The notes under the pieces are model-generated. The model made no database searches. It was not told where the DNA came from and saw only the letters and a list, made by a program, of their open reading frames with translations. Shown here one piece after another: positions 31,354 to 41,429 of a stretch of DNA of 64,000 nucleotides; within the stretch, counting starts at the first letter, position 1; each line of letters starts with the position of its first letter. The DNA comes from Lepidostoma basale (lineage: Eukaryota; Arthropoda; Insecta; Trichoptera; Lepidostomatidae), in assembly GCA_022606425.2 (NCBI GenBank), contig JAHDVF020001310.1:34954-98953 (forward strand), read 5' to 3'. The translations under genes were made by a program, and so were the position numbers.

Positions 31354-31601
31354 CAGTGGCGGTCTTCTCATAGAAGCCCAGAAGCCCGGCTTGCGTAAAA
31401 AAAATTTGAATCAAAACCTCTTCTAGCTTAGAGGTTCAGCTCTAAGGGCTATTCCTCTTACGTCTGTTGGGAACATTGTTGGAAGGTGATTTGGTGGGTT
31501 GTTGGTTTACGCGGGGGCATGATTACTTAGATTTGGGGGTTTTGATTCAAAATTTCTTAAGCAAACCGGGCTTCTTGGCTTCTATGGGAGTACCGCCACT
31601 G
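31354..31601. mobile_element. hAT-type MITE with TIRs and near-perfect 8-bp TSD
   Basis: The left end 'cagtggcggtcttctcatag' and the right end, reversed, 'cagtggcggtactcccatag' match, followed by 'aagccc(a)gaagcccgg' in both. The flanking octamers 'ctcctaac' (31346-31353) and 'ctccaaac' (31602-31609) match 7 of 8. It is 248 bp with no coding capacity. Confidence 0.8.
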
Positions 31602-31824
31602 CTCCAAACGTTTTACCAAACAAGGTTGCTAATTAGGTTAAATGTATTCTTGAGAGTTTTATAATCTTTTATAAAAATAACCTTGCATTAATAAATACAT
31701 TTTAATAATAAAAACATATGCGAACGAAAAAAAAATCTCACACCTAATTTAACCCTACTTTAATATTGTTTATTTAATCTAACCTAACTTAACCTTTATA
31801 TTTTACCACTTTATTAATTTAATA

Positions 31825-32060
31825 TGTTTCCAAAATATAAATATTATACACATGTTTCGGAAGTGACCTATATCCTTAGGTGTAATATAACTAAACTAAA
31901 ACTAAAGAAAGACGAATAAAGTAAACATGTTATTCATAATTATTGAAAGTAGTGATTATATGTTTAATTTATAAGTTTTCTATAGTTTTTCTAAGGACGA
32001 AGGAGGTCACCTCCAAAACATCTAGTGTATAATATGGTTTCAATTAATTTATTTCCAGGT
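31825..32060. repeat. Snapback element, family F7
   Basis: Arms 'tattatacacatgtttcgga', 'agtgacctatatccttaggt' against 'ctaaggacgaaggaggtcac', 'ctccaaaacatctagtgtat'. The minus arm ends '...ccGAAACATGTGT', the same layout as the other snapbacks. Confidence 0.6.
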
Positions 32061-32224
32061 GTATTATGAATACAGGTGTATTAATAATATTATGAATACA
32101 TGTTTATACAAGTAAAAACTATTAATTCCAAAGGGCATACTATTAAAATTCATAATTACGTGAACCAAATTATTATAAAACTCTGTTTTATTATTATTAT
32201 TAATATAATTATTATTACTATAAT

Positions 32225-32402
32225 TTTGTAGAATCGCTCTTTACACCATTACAGCGCGAGGTAAATCAATGTAAAGGGTATAGCTATTATTTTGATTATC
32301 GTGACATGTGATAGGTAGCTAATCTATCGCCATTTTATTCTGACGTGAATTCTACACCAGACCATATTCAGTGTGAAAATTAAACAGCCTTCGCCGGGAA
32401 TC
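32225..32402 (-). mobile_element. SINE S1 fragment and adjoining repeat
   Basis: 32296-32402 is antisense S1 ('gataggtagctaatctatcg', 'gacgtgaattctacaccaga', 'gccgggaatcgaac'), cut off in the B box. 32225-32290 ('gctctttacaccattacagc', 'gtaaagggtatagc') recurs reversed at 56324-56390 and is part of an unnamed repeat. Confidence 0.65.
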
Positions 32403-33004
32403 GAACTCATATAATAAGCCTTAAATAAATAAATCTCTTAAACTATACAATTATTAGTTTTCCCACAGAATACATTTAATATAGAATGCTTTAATAGCAT
32501 TAATAATATCCAGGGCAAGTTTAGAATTAAGTCACAATGGTAATAGAGGTAATAACGATCCAATTACAAAATAATGTTTATTTAATTAATGTATGAATAA
32601 TCAAAACCACAATCGGCTGTGTGCCGTATGGAGTTATGACATATTTGTACTTTCATACATTCATTTGCCGAAGTTAAATATTCCACCGCGGTCCAGTTTC
32701 ATACTATTTGTATTGTTAATTAATTTTAATCAAAGAACAACGAAATTCGGCATAGGTAAATGAGGTAATTATCAAAGAAATGTAATGCGCATGTGCACAA
32801 TATTGCGCGGGCTCATTTTTTACGAGTCAACCTTAAGTCACTAATTGCAAAAGGACCCACATGTTGTAAATTAGTTTTTAATTTGGATAGACGCAATTCT
32901 GATTTCTCATTTGTGAATCGAAACTACTCATGTTAAAAACGAAATCGAGATAAAAATTTTCCGCTACGTTTTATTTATGGATCACTTGTTTTCTTCAATT
33001 CAAA
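32403..33004. other. Intronic AT-rich spacer
   Basis: Nothing recognised. Confidence 0.4.
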
Positions 33005-33009
33005 TAATT

Positions 33010-33205
33010 TACAAATAACAAACAAACAAACAAACCATCACGCCGTTTCCCCGTAGGGGTAAACAGAATGAATGGACCGCCACACTACTCTATCTTGGCA
33101 CACGAATCTTCCGACTTCTAATATAATCAACCTTTCAAATTTGATTGATTTGGTCATGTCATTTTTTCCTCGGGCTGCCTCGATTCCGTACTCTATTTAC
33201 GCAAT
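33010..33205 (-). mobile_element. LINE-A 3' end
   Basis: (AAAC)n-like tail, 'catcacgccgtttccccgta', 'ggaccgccacactactctat', 'gggctgcctcgattccgtac'. Antisense, missing the RRACMTRC block. Confidence 0.7.
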
Positions 33206-33314
33206 TTACAAATAACGAATAGAACAAAATTAAATACACTTCATTTTTTATAAGCATTCGTTAAAGTGTAAGCGTATATAAAAATTTGAATTAAAAATCC
33301 TTTTTTTAAATAAA

Positions 33315-33545
33315 TTTATCAAATCAAATCAGTTTATTTTCTCAACGGACATTACAAACATTATTAGTTTTTAAGGCATCGTTTGAGTACCGGTAAAATA
33401 TTATATATTCAATATAAAAACAGGAACGCATGACAGATGGTTCCACATTAAGAAGACAAGGTACTCTCTTATGAGTATTTGTCTTCTGAATGTACTTTCC
33501 CGAATATGAAAGACGTCGATCTCCAAAGAGATTATTGGTAATGTT
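33315..33545 (-). mobile_element. LINE-H 3' end
   Basis: 'tcaaatcaaatcagtttatt' tail, 'ttaaggcatcgtttgagtac', 'aatatgaaagacgtcgatct'. It stops shortly after the EIDVFHIRESTFRRQI codons. Confidence 0.7.
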
Positions 33546-34255
33546 CTAGCAACATGAAACGTGTCATTATCATAAAACATAATCAGTCTACTAGAAAGCA
33601 AACGTTTATATTCATATTGATTATTAAATATGGTGTTATAGATCATTGTACAAGAAACAATTGATTAATGCATTAGCACTGTGAAATTTCTAAATTATGT
33701 TTTTTTTATTAAAATTCCTTTATCGCAACTTATAGAATATTTATTATTTTCAACAATATACAACCGTGGAAAATCAAAAGACATTTTAACAATTTGGCTT
33801 ATAAGATGTTAACCATATATAAATACAAATGTGACCACCAGTAACTAATTCTTAAAAATTGTATACTTCAATATTCATGCGTCAAAAAAATGGGGCGCTG
33901 CCGTCTTTTGGATGCGGTTTATATTTCTTCTTTTAATTTTTGCACATAAAGTGTTTTAGTTCGAGCATTTCTAAGTAGTTTCAATAATATTAATTAGGCT
34001 ATTTTGTATACCGTCGTTTCGCGACTAAATAACTTAAAGGGCGATTTGACAATGTTTTTTTAGTCACAAGAGCTGCATATAATACCAGAAATCTGATAAT
34101 AGTTTGCTTATATTTTATGTGACTTTATGAAATTGGATGTGGATTATTTCGGCATCGACTGTGGATTATTTTGCCATGGACGATCGTTGCAATAATGGAT
34201 CGTATCGAGGATGGTATTGAAAACAAAGATACATAATTGTTTAGCATTATAAAGA
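33546..34255. other. Intronic AT-rich spacer
   Basis: Nothing recognised. Next to the first coding exon's donor this is where a first-intron enhancer could lie, but nothing identifies one. Confidence 0.35.
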
Positions 34256-34261
34256 TTAAAA

Positions 34262-34550
34262 TATTAAATGTCAACATTTTGAATGTATACAAATACTGGA
34301 TTTAACCCATTGCGGGTTAGTCATTTTTAAGGATTAATTTTATCTCAATAGAGACGAAGATGTAATTTGTTTTTTTGGAAACAGCATATGGTGGGCGAGG
34401 CGTTTACAGGACTTATGACCTGTCATTGGTTGGGTTAAGCGATCGTTTAATGTAATTCAACATTCCCCATTCCGCCCTTCTTACGACCACCACGTCTGAC
34501 AATTTTTTGAATGATGTATATATGCTTATATGTTGAGGAACACTTCACAT
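34262..34550 (+). mobile_element. M1 element
   Basis: The left terminus 'attttgaatgtatacaaata' with 'ctggatttaacccattgcgg' is the inverse of the right terminus of the 43495-43725 copy. The interior 'caatagagacgaagatgtaa', 'ttacaggacttatgacctgt' and 'cattggttgggttaagcgat' is shared by all four copies (26670, 34262, 43495 and 50080). No coding sequence. Confidence 0.7.
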
Positions 34551-34619
34551 ATTTTTGTTAAATCTAAATTGATCTTAAGTTCCTCTGGTTATTTTGTTAT
34601 TAAAATATGATATTCTTAC

Positions 34620-34851
34620 CTTCCCTCCATCTGGGCACAGTCACGAACAGTTTATTTCTCCAGAGTTCTATGCCCACGGGGAGATTGTTCTCCGGGATGA
34701 AAGTCCTTGATAGGATGGCCTGCTGCCGGGTGAACTCATCAGGGAAAGCGTAGTCTACAGCGGTCCAGGAATATCTCTCCTGAAGCTTAAGAGCAGCCTC
34801 CGAAACCAGCATCAGGGCGCAGAGACCCAGCGAAATGAGTGCTAGTTTCAT
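34620..34851 (-). CDS. yellow: yellow, coding exon 1 (signal peptide and N terminus)
   Basis: The start is the ATG at 34851-34849, giving 'MKLALISLGLCALMLVSEA', a classic signal peptide with cleavage expected before 'ALKLQERYSW'. An in-frame ATG pair 18 bases upstream would add MMYYFQ; it is less likely because the shorter start places the hydrophobic core properly. 'KLQERYSWTAVDYAFPDE' (22-39) and 'NLPVGIELWRNKLFVTVPRW' (56-75) match the conserved N terminus of Yellow. The exon ends GGGAAG|GTAAGAAT with one base of a split glycine codon. The ATG immediately follows 'tattattttcag', a good splice acceptor, so a noncoding 5' exon may lie farther upstream. Confidence 0.94.
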
Positions 34852-34940
34852 CTGAAAATAATACATCATTTATTTAATTATTAACGTACAATCAATGATA
34901 TAAAAAACACTGCTGCCTGAGAGATGTTATATGAAATAAC
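34852..34940 (-). promoter_or_regulatory. yellow: 5' flank of yellow: 5' UTR or intron end
   Basis: On the minus strand this holds 'gtttttatatcattg' and the acceptor-like 'tattattttcag' touching the ATG. I see no convincing TATA box plus initiator pair. It is either 5' UTR or the end of a 5' intron. An RTE-like LINE-C copy lies immediately upstream. Confidence 0.35.
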
Positions 34941-35375
34941 AAATATAAGAACAAAGTGTAAGTTAAGAATCTATAAGACCTGTGTGCGACTATCCTCACA
35001 TACGAGTATGTGATTGAGGCGTGGGTGGACTCTGTCAAGATCAAAAGTATCCTAAGGACCAAGCAAATGAGAACACTACGTGATATTACTGGGAAGACTC
35101 GCGATCATGTAAGAAACAACCTAATCCGAGAGCTCTGCAAGGTCAAGATGTGATCAGATGGGAGCGACAACGTGATGGTGCTGGTACCAGAAAATGAATC
35201 CTACAAGAATCCCATATATTGCTCTGCATGAAATACCAGATGCACGATGTCCACCGGGGAGCCCCCCAAAACGATGGAGAAATAGCTGGAGCTCAGCACC
35301 ACAGAAGGAGGATCCTATAACAACACTCTTAAGTCTAAAACCAGTTGAAGAAGAAGGAGGTGGAGACTACGATTT
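34940..35375 (+). mobile_element. LINE-C 3' end
   Basis: 'gaatctataagacctgtgtg', 'actgggaagactcgcgatca' and 'RIPYIALHEIPDARCPPGSP', then 'cagttgaagaagaaggagg'. It is LINE-C with stops, and 35001-35008 carries TACGAGTA within what should be the 'acatacggaatcgaagc' motif. Confidence 0.75.
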
Positions 35376-35469
35376 ATGTCTTAAAATTTGAAGTAATGTT
35401 GTACCAGTATATAAACTAAAATAACTGTAAACATTGAAAAAAGATATACAAAAAACAAATTCGTTATAT

Positions 35470-35708
35470 TCTTCTTTCGGTGCCGTGTCAGGTCCCCCCA
35501 AAGTTGGCGATCCCTACAGCAAAGGCATCTCTATCCTGCGCCATTTGGAACGGGTTCTGAACTTTTGTTATTCCTGTCCACTCTTTGATGTTCTGCAGCC
35601 AGGACAGCTGCCTTCTACCAACTCCCCGACGTCCTTTCACTTTACCCATTAATATCAGTCGAAGGAGGTGGTATTTTTCTCCCCTTAGCACATGACCCAA
35701 ATATTCGT
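35470..35708 (-). mobile_element. LINE-D 3' end
   Basis: The minus strand is open and reads 'GHVLRGEKYHLLRLILMGKV', 'KGRRGVGRRQLSWLQNIKEW', 'TGITKVQNPFQMAQDRDAFA' and 'VGIANFGGT'. It matches 45125-45592 in order and length. 5'-truncated. Confidence 0.8.
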
Positions 35709-36400
35709 TATATACAAAATTTTAATAGTGTGTTTTTCCAATATCGAAGGAATCCCTTCAGGTTAGAAATATATGTAAGGGATTAAGGAACACTAAACAA
35801 ATGGAATATATATATACTTTGTTTGGATTCACAAAAAAAATACAAAATGTAATTTTTCAGGTTGGCTTATTTTCATTTGTTTCTTACTAATATCTCTTCT
35901 AGTAAGATATACAATATGTTTTTTTGAATTTATTGTGTTCTTAATACTTTTTTTGTATTCTATAGTCATAAGAGCATTTGGTTATATACTGTAATGTTTA
36001 TGATTTAAAAAATAAATAAATTGAAATTGAAATCTTGCAACTGAAGAACATCATTATTATTTGAATGTATTTTATTAAAATGCTGATGTATCTATGATAA
36101 GCAAAATCATTATTAGCATTACTCGTATTTACATAAAAAAAAACAGTTCAGAGACATTCGAAAAATTTATTAAAAAGGTCAAGCTTTACTGACACATGAC
36201 GGAATCCATGACAGTTAAATAACTGCTTTTTATATGTGTAATTATTACGGTTTATTTCAAAATTTGCAGCAAGGTGAAATGCATTTTATGCTAATGTAAC
36301 TAACGGAAAAGTCTTTTGATGTGAAAGGTTGTGTACTCGTATTAACCTCTAAGCATTTTTTAGTTCAAATGGGAAACGACAATTTTTAATATGCAAAAAC
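35709..36400. other. AT-rich spacer
   Basis: No gene or repeat recognised. Two TACTCGTA 8-mers (36120 and 36334). Confidence 0.4.
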
Positions 36401-36401
36401 A

Positions 36402-36752
36402 TAACTAATTAACTATCACGCCGTCTCTTTTTTTTCTGATATACTTATCTTGCTTCCGTAACATTTATACATCGTGTCCTGCACGCCTGTCGATTTCTCC
36501 GACTCTTCACGTGGCCGACATTAAAGATGTGACTGATTTGATCGTGCCACGTTTTCGTCTGTCTTCCTATAATTCTTTTTCTATTTACAATGTTAACAAA
36601 TTTTATTCACCAATATGTGTCATGTGTCAAAACCATCATAATGACTCTTTCATTATTTTGTTTATAACACTTTCATTGGCACTGCATTCACTTCTTATAT
36701 TTCCATTTGATACGCTTTCATATACAGATTTAACACACATCGTCTAAGAGAT
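36402..36752 (-). mobile_element. LINE-A 3' end, antisense
   Basis: 'actatcacgccgtctctttt', 'cgtgtcctgcacgcctgtcg', 'tttgatcgtgccacgttttc', through 'cacacatcgtctaagagat'. It ends abruptly against a LINE-A piece in the opposite orientation. Confidence 0.7.
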
Positions 36753-36925
36753 CCCTTATGTTTGAAAGTGAAGTATGGAACTGGCAAAACAAGGGTAAGA
36801 GTAGAATAGATGCAGCAGAAATGAGATATTTAAGATGAACGTGTGGTAAATTTGTATATTATATAGTATCAAATGAAAATATAAAAAGTCAATCCAGTGC
36901 AAATGAAAGTGCATAAACAACAAAC
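36753..36925 (+). mobile_element. LINE-A fragment, sense
   Basis: 'gaaagtgaagtatggaactg' (GSEVWNW-like), 'gagtagaatagatgcagcag' and 'aaatgagatatttaagatga'. It begins within a few bases of the antisense copy's end. Confidence 0.65.
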
Positions 36926-37612
36926 CTATATTCTTATTCATCTTCAACGAATTCGTATTGTTCGTTCTCGATGTAAATAAAAAATAAATATGCATCGATA
37001 AAAATCACTTGGGAAATAGAGAACACTGTTCTGTGGAGTAGATCGAGAAGAAGTTATTGGATGATCTAAATAACCAGAATGGATATTGATAGACTAGCAT
37101 ATTTGCAGCAATGTTCCCTTTGAATATCGTCAATCTTATATTTACATGGAGAGACAGTGGGACCCCATTATATCAGGAGCCAACTTTCATGTCACAGAAC
37201 GCCAGATCTTTTAAGTACTTATTGATAAATCAAACAACAAAAAATTAATTGGTGTTAATCAACAAAGCCATAAATCTACTCGTATTTTCGGGTTGAGAAC
37301 ATTTCCTTGAGGTATTGAAAAAAATAACGCTATTCAATTGATTGATATTCAAATAGGCGTTAACCTTAATATAATAAATTTATTTTAATTGAGCTGTTAT
37401 TTATACATTTACCATACATCGCAAGTCGAATCAAGTAACTAAACCCAATAATTGATAAGATTAATCAAATTTAAAACAGGAGAGCTTTGAAATACTTCCG
37501 TCCAGTTATTTGGAGTATTTAAAAAATGTCCGTTCCTGCTCAATTGTAGACCAAGATAACGTTCATTTTACGAAATGATGATTTAAAAAGTCTAAAATAC
37601 AAGGACAAATAA
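36926..37612. other. Spacer
   Basis: 37000-37210 is less AT-rich ('gtggagtagatcgagaagaa', 'cattatatcaggagccaact') but not assignable. The remainder is AT-rich. One TACTCGTA at 37277. Confidence 0.35.
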
Positions 37613-37614
37613 AA

Positions 37615-37945
37615 TACATGGATGAAGAAAGAATGGTCAAGATTCGTTAACGGTGCGAATGGAGTACGGAGTCGTGGGAGACCGAGGAAAACTAGGCATG
37701 ACCAGATTAATCAAATTGTAAAATCGCCCATGTTAAAAGTCGGAAGAATCGACGTGCGTGTATGACTCGCTGTATGAATGTGATGGAAACTAGGACCGAG
37801 TAGTGTGGCGGTACATTCTCTCTGCCTACCCTTTCGGCGAAACGGATGGTTTGTTGTATAAAATAATTGCAAATGAGCATTCTGAACATATTATGCAAAT
37901 ATGAATTTTCAACAAATAGACAGCGTGAAGGTTAGTTAGTTAGTT
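37615..37945 (+). mobile_element. LINE-A 3' end
   Basis: 'acatggatgaagaaagaatg', 'acggagtcgtgggagaccga', 'cggaagaatcgacgtgcgtg', 'accctttcggcgaaacggat'. The terminal 'gcgtgaaggttagttagtta' is displaced to 37925-37945 by an inserted AT-rich stretch. Confidence 0.72.
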
Positions 37946-38067
37946 TTCATGCTGTCTGTTCCGTGAATGTAACATTTATCAGAAATGCCAATGAAACCGG
38001 TCACAGCATATATAAACTTACTTAAGAAAATAAAAATAAAATATTTAACACTTTTTCCGTTTGATGT

Positions 38068-38430
38068 TATCAAATCATATCAAATCAAATTAAATCAGTT
38101 TATTTTCTCAAAAGAAATTACATAGGTAAAATATAATAAATATATAATACCAGAAACGCATGACAGATGGTTCGACATTAGGAATGAAAGATAATCTCCA
38201 AAGTCAAAAGTATTTCTTGTGAACGTTCTTTCATGAATATGAAAGACGTCGATCTCCGAAGCGATCATGTTTAGCAGTTTGATTGCTCTCCCCACCGGCA
38301 TTACCAGAGGCAGGTTGGTTCTGCGTGCTGGGAGATAAAATAGTCTGTGCTGACGCTGTCGAACATAATTATCCGGAACATAATGATGGATAGCCTCCAA
38401 GATAACGGAATTCTCAAAGAACCCCCTGAT
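38068..38430 (-). mobile_element. LINE-H 3' end
   Basis: 'atcatatcaaatcaaattaa' tail. The minus strand reads 'MEAIHHYVPDNYVRQRQHRL', 'FYLPARRTNLPLVMPVGRAI' and 'KLLNMIASEIDVFHI'. The frame is better kept than in the 8539 copy. Confidence 0.78.
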
Positions 38431-38652
38431 TAGTCTGAATAAATATTATATCCTAGTATTTTTTAAATTGCATAAAGCATATATATATAACTGTATTTTC
38501 CTAAAACATCCTTGTGGTAATTAATTTACCAAAAAGGCACTTTTGAAAAATAAATCATCGGAAAAACGGAACATTTCCGTTGGAATTTCGCATTTATATA
38601 TTATACTCGTAATTAATGTTTTTAATTGAAATTTCTTAGTAGAAGTTCATTT

Positions 38653-38865
38653 TAAATAATGAAAACAAAAAAAAATAAATACGAAATTTCTTTAATATTA
38701 TGTATTTAGTGTGCTTCCACTTATGTTTATGTTCGACCGGTTTCGGCAGCTTGCAGACCAGAAGGTGGCAGCAAGCTGCCGAAACCGGTCGAACATAAAC
38801 ACAAGTGGAAGCACACTAAATACATCATAAAGAAATTTTCTAAAAAAAAATTTTGTTTTCATTAA
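38653..38865. repeat. Snapback element F4, near-perfect hairpin
   Basis: Left arm 'atttagtgtgcttccactta', 'tgtttatgttcgaccggttt', 'cggcagcttgc' and the right arm its reverse complement ('gcaagctgccgaaaccggtc', 'gaacataaacacaagtggaa') pair almost without mismatch over about 65 bases each, and the AT-rich outer parts pair too. The centre has a stem GGCAGC/GCTGCC, then GAAA-CCGG-TC. Confidence 0.88.
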
Positions 38866-39555
38866 TTATGTATAATTTTTTTTTTTTTAATTGAAGTATT
38901 TCATTCAATGTAAATGAAACATTCAATGCATTCAATGTAAATGAAACATATTATTTTGTACTTGCCTTTAAAGATATTCCTATAATCGCGTTGTAATAGT
39001 TCACTACTGACTGATATCAAATGCAATATGATCGAGCTTTAAATACTAACCCTCCCAATATGAATGTATACATTGAATTCTGATCACTTCAAAACGAAAC
39101 AGTTCATTTCAAACCACTGAACAAACGTGTTAACTCAAGAATACTTCGATTCAGAAATGGTTACATGAAATTTAACAGACCTTTTGAGGCGAACGCCGCT
39201 TACTTAAAATTTTCATTGGCTGTGTATAGATTTACCCCACTATTAAAATATTAACTGAATGTAATACAGAAATTGGTTCGTTTGTCAGTCATGTATAGAA
39301 TACATTTTTATTCGTGTATTTTTTATAGCATTCAAGTATGCTCAATGTAAAGTTCTTGAACGAACTAGATTGTTTCAATACAAAAAAAATCTTTATATGA
39401 ATGTAAAAATTGTTTTAGTTGTCTGATTATTTGATTAATATAATAAAATTTGTATTGTAAAAAGAACACTATTTTTTGTTTTATAAAAAATCTAATTAAT
39501 AATTTAATAAAACGATGTTTTTTTAAATAAATTTATCCACTTTTGTCATTATTTC
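38866..39555. other. AT-rich spacer
   Basis: Nothing recognised. 'attcaatgtaaatgaaaca' is directly repeated at 38911-38947. Confidence 0.4.
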
Positions 39556-39559
39556 CATA

Positions 39560-39775
39560 GCGACCGGTTTCGCCAGGTTGGATGGCATCGATAGATCAGT
39601 CTGTCGCAGAAGTAGTTATTAAAAACATAGTTTTATTGGATTATTATTTAAAATGAAAATTAACGTGCATGTGCGTTAAAATGGTGAGGAAGCGAGAGAA
39701 GTATGTCAGAAAAGAACAGTGTTATTCCATTATTTCTGCCTACCTCTTCGGAGAGACGGGGTGATGGTTAGTTTG
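39560..39775 (+). mobile_element. F4-like piece followed by a LINE-A 3' end
   Basis: 39560-39660 is antisense of 13950-14095 ('gcgaccggtttcgccaggtt'). 39680-39775 is LINE-A ('aggaagcgagagaagtatgt', 'ctcttcggagagacggggtg'). Confidence 0.6.
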
Positions 39776-39789
39776 TTATTTATTGAACT

Positions 39790-40012
39790 TTATTCGAATT
39801 TATTGTTTCTTGGATAATTATGTAAAACTCCATATTAAATCCATTTCCATCCGTTCAAGAGTTTTACATCAAGTTCTAGAACAATGATGTAAAACTCCAT
39901 ATTAAATCCATTTCCATCCATCCATATTAAAGACTGATAATGCCTTTGAAGGGCTAAACATGTCATTCCCATAAAATATAATATAATAAAACTTTTCATT
40001 CGTATTAATTAT
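39790..40012. repeat. F3 snapback with internal duplication
   Basis: 'gatgtaaaactccatattaa' plus 'atccatttccatcc' occurs twice (39820-39860 and 39890-39925), then 'gactgataatgcctttgaag', 'ggctaaacatgtcattccca', 'taaaacttttcattcgtatt'. The core has CTGATAA and TAAAC in place of CTGATGA and GAAAC. Confidence 0.65.
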
Positions 40013-40439
40013 GAACTTTAATCAGTGATATTAGTAGATTATTAGTTTGAGTTGCATTTATTTCAAAATGTAATAAATATGTTTGTATTGTATTCAGATA
40101 CTTCCTTCACTTATGTAATGACTTTTATATATTCATTTAAAACCATTTTACTTTGAGTAATCTTTGCAAAATAATGAAATCATTAAACTAATGTTAATAA
40201 AATTAGCCAAATAAATACGAGCTTCAAAATATACATGTTGTTAACTTAAACATCTTGTATCATCATCATTGTAAAAAATGATTATTATTTTTTTTTATTC
40301 CTTTATAATATAACAATATATTTAGTTTAATTCCACCTGATACATAATTCCCAAGTTGATCAAAACCTAGTAGAATTTAACTTAACATATTTTCTTAAAA
40401 ATGTCTGTATTAATTCATTTTTCTTTTCATTATTTTAAT

Positions 40440-40763
40440 TACGGTGAAGATTTATAAAGCATGCGAATGGCCAATAATAACAATTGGCGTTGAAGCAAGG
40501 GCAAACACTGTCAGCACTAAACAAGTTTTGAGGATTTCTGAGAAGAAGACACCAAGGACGATAGCAGGCAAGACACGGAGAGATTACATGAGGAACACCA
40601 GAATTATAGAGATATGTGAGGTAGGGGATATTATAATATGGAGTGGTCCGCGAAGGAGGTACTGGTACAGTCATGTACAAATAATGGATACCATTAGACT
40701 CTCATATATTGCACTTCATAATCAGCCTCACGGGACTCGTCCTCGTGAAAGACCCCTTTAAAT
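40440..40763 (+). mobile_element. LINE-C fragment 1
   Basis: Reads 'KIYKACEWPIITIGVEARAN', 'TVSTKQVLRISEKKTPRTIA', 'GKTRRDYMRNTRIIEICEVG' and 'TIRLSYIALHNQPHGTRPRE'. A diverged LINE-C C terminus in one open frame, directly followed by a second LINE-C copy. Confidence 0.78.
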
Positions 40764-40775
40764 ATGAAAGGATAG

Positions 40776-41428
40776 TTGGAAATATCCATCGCAAAAACAA
40801 AATGTCAAACAATACCCAGACAGCCTCTCAGATGCAAATTGGTTGTTAACGAAAAACCCACAGAACAGGTCATAAAGTTCAGATATCTGGGTATGGAGAT
40901 ATCTAGTTGCAGCGATCTATATAATGAAGTTAAAAAACATACTGATAAAGCTGCGGTTATCTCCGGATTTCTATGGGATACTGTCTGGGACAATAAGCAT
41001 ATGTTAGTAGAAAGCAAAGTTAGAATTTATAAAACATGCATCAGGCCCATAATGACATACGGAATCGAAGCAAGATTAGACACTGTCAGAACCAAACATC
41101 TCTTAAGAGGAGCAGAAATGAGAACATTGCGACCCATTGTGGGGAGAACCCTTAGAGATAGGATACCCAATGAAGAAATTCGCAAATCCTGCAAAATTGA
41201 AGACATTGTGAGATGGAGTAGGCAGAAAAGACGATTCTGGAGGGACCACATCGAGAGCATGGATCCAGCAAGAATTCCTAATATCGTGATGCACGAGACT
41301 CCAGAGGGCCGTCGACAACCAGGACGACCACCAAAGAGATGGAGAGAAGGCTAGTCGTCTTCATCACAGAAAGAAAGTTGATATCCTGCATAAATAGATC
41401 TCAAGATCTACTATCAGAAGAAGAAGAA
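40776..41428 (+). mobile_element. LINE-C fragment 2, best copy (RTE-like)
   Basis: A 192-codon frame: 'VIKFRYLGMEISSCSDLYNE', 'VKKHTDKAAVISGFLWDTVW', 'VRIYKTCIRPIMTYGIEARL', 'RGAEMRTLRPIVGRTLRDRI', 'IEDIVRWSRQKRRFWRDHIE' and 'RRQPGRPPKRWREG'. It is the post-RT region of an RTE-like LINE, ending in GAAGAAGAAGAAG (41417-41430). The YLG block is the segment right after the RT palm. Confidence 0.88.
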
Positions 41429-41429
41429 G

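Larger units (their letters stand above)
19746..34619 (-). other. yellow: yellow intron 1 (about 14.9 kb)
   Basis: Runs from donor GAAG|GTAAGAAT (34620/34619) to acceptor TTTTCTAG (19746). It is filled with LINE, SINE, Helitron, hAT and snapback insertions, listed separately. The fly yellow gene also has its first intron after the N-terminal exon, and that intron holds bristle enhancers. No enhancer can be recognised here by eye. Confidence 0.85.

Noticed and set aside
34880..34905. TATA box of yellow at 'tttttatatcat' on the minus strand
   Set aside because: There is no initiator at the right distance, and the acceptor-like sequence at the ATG makes a nearby promoter doubtful.
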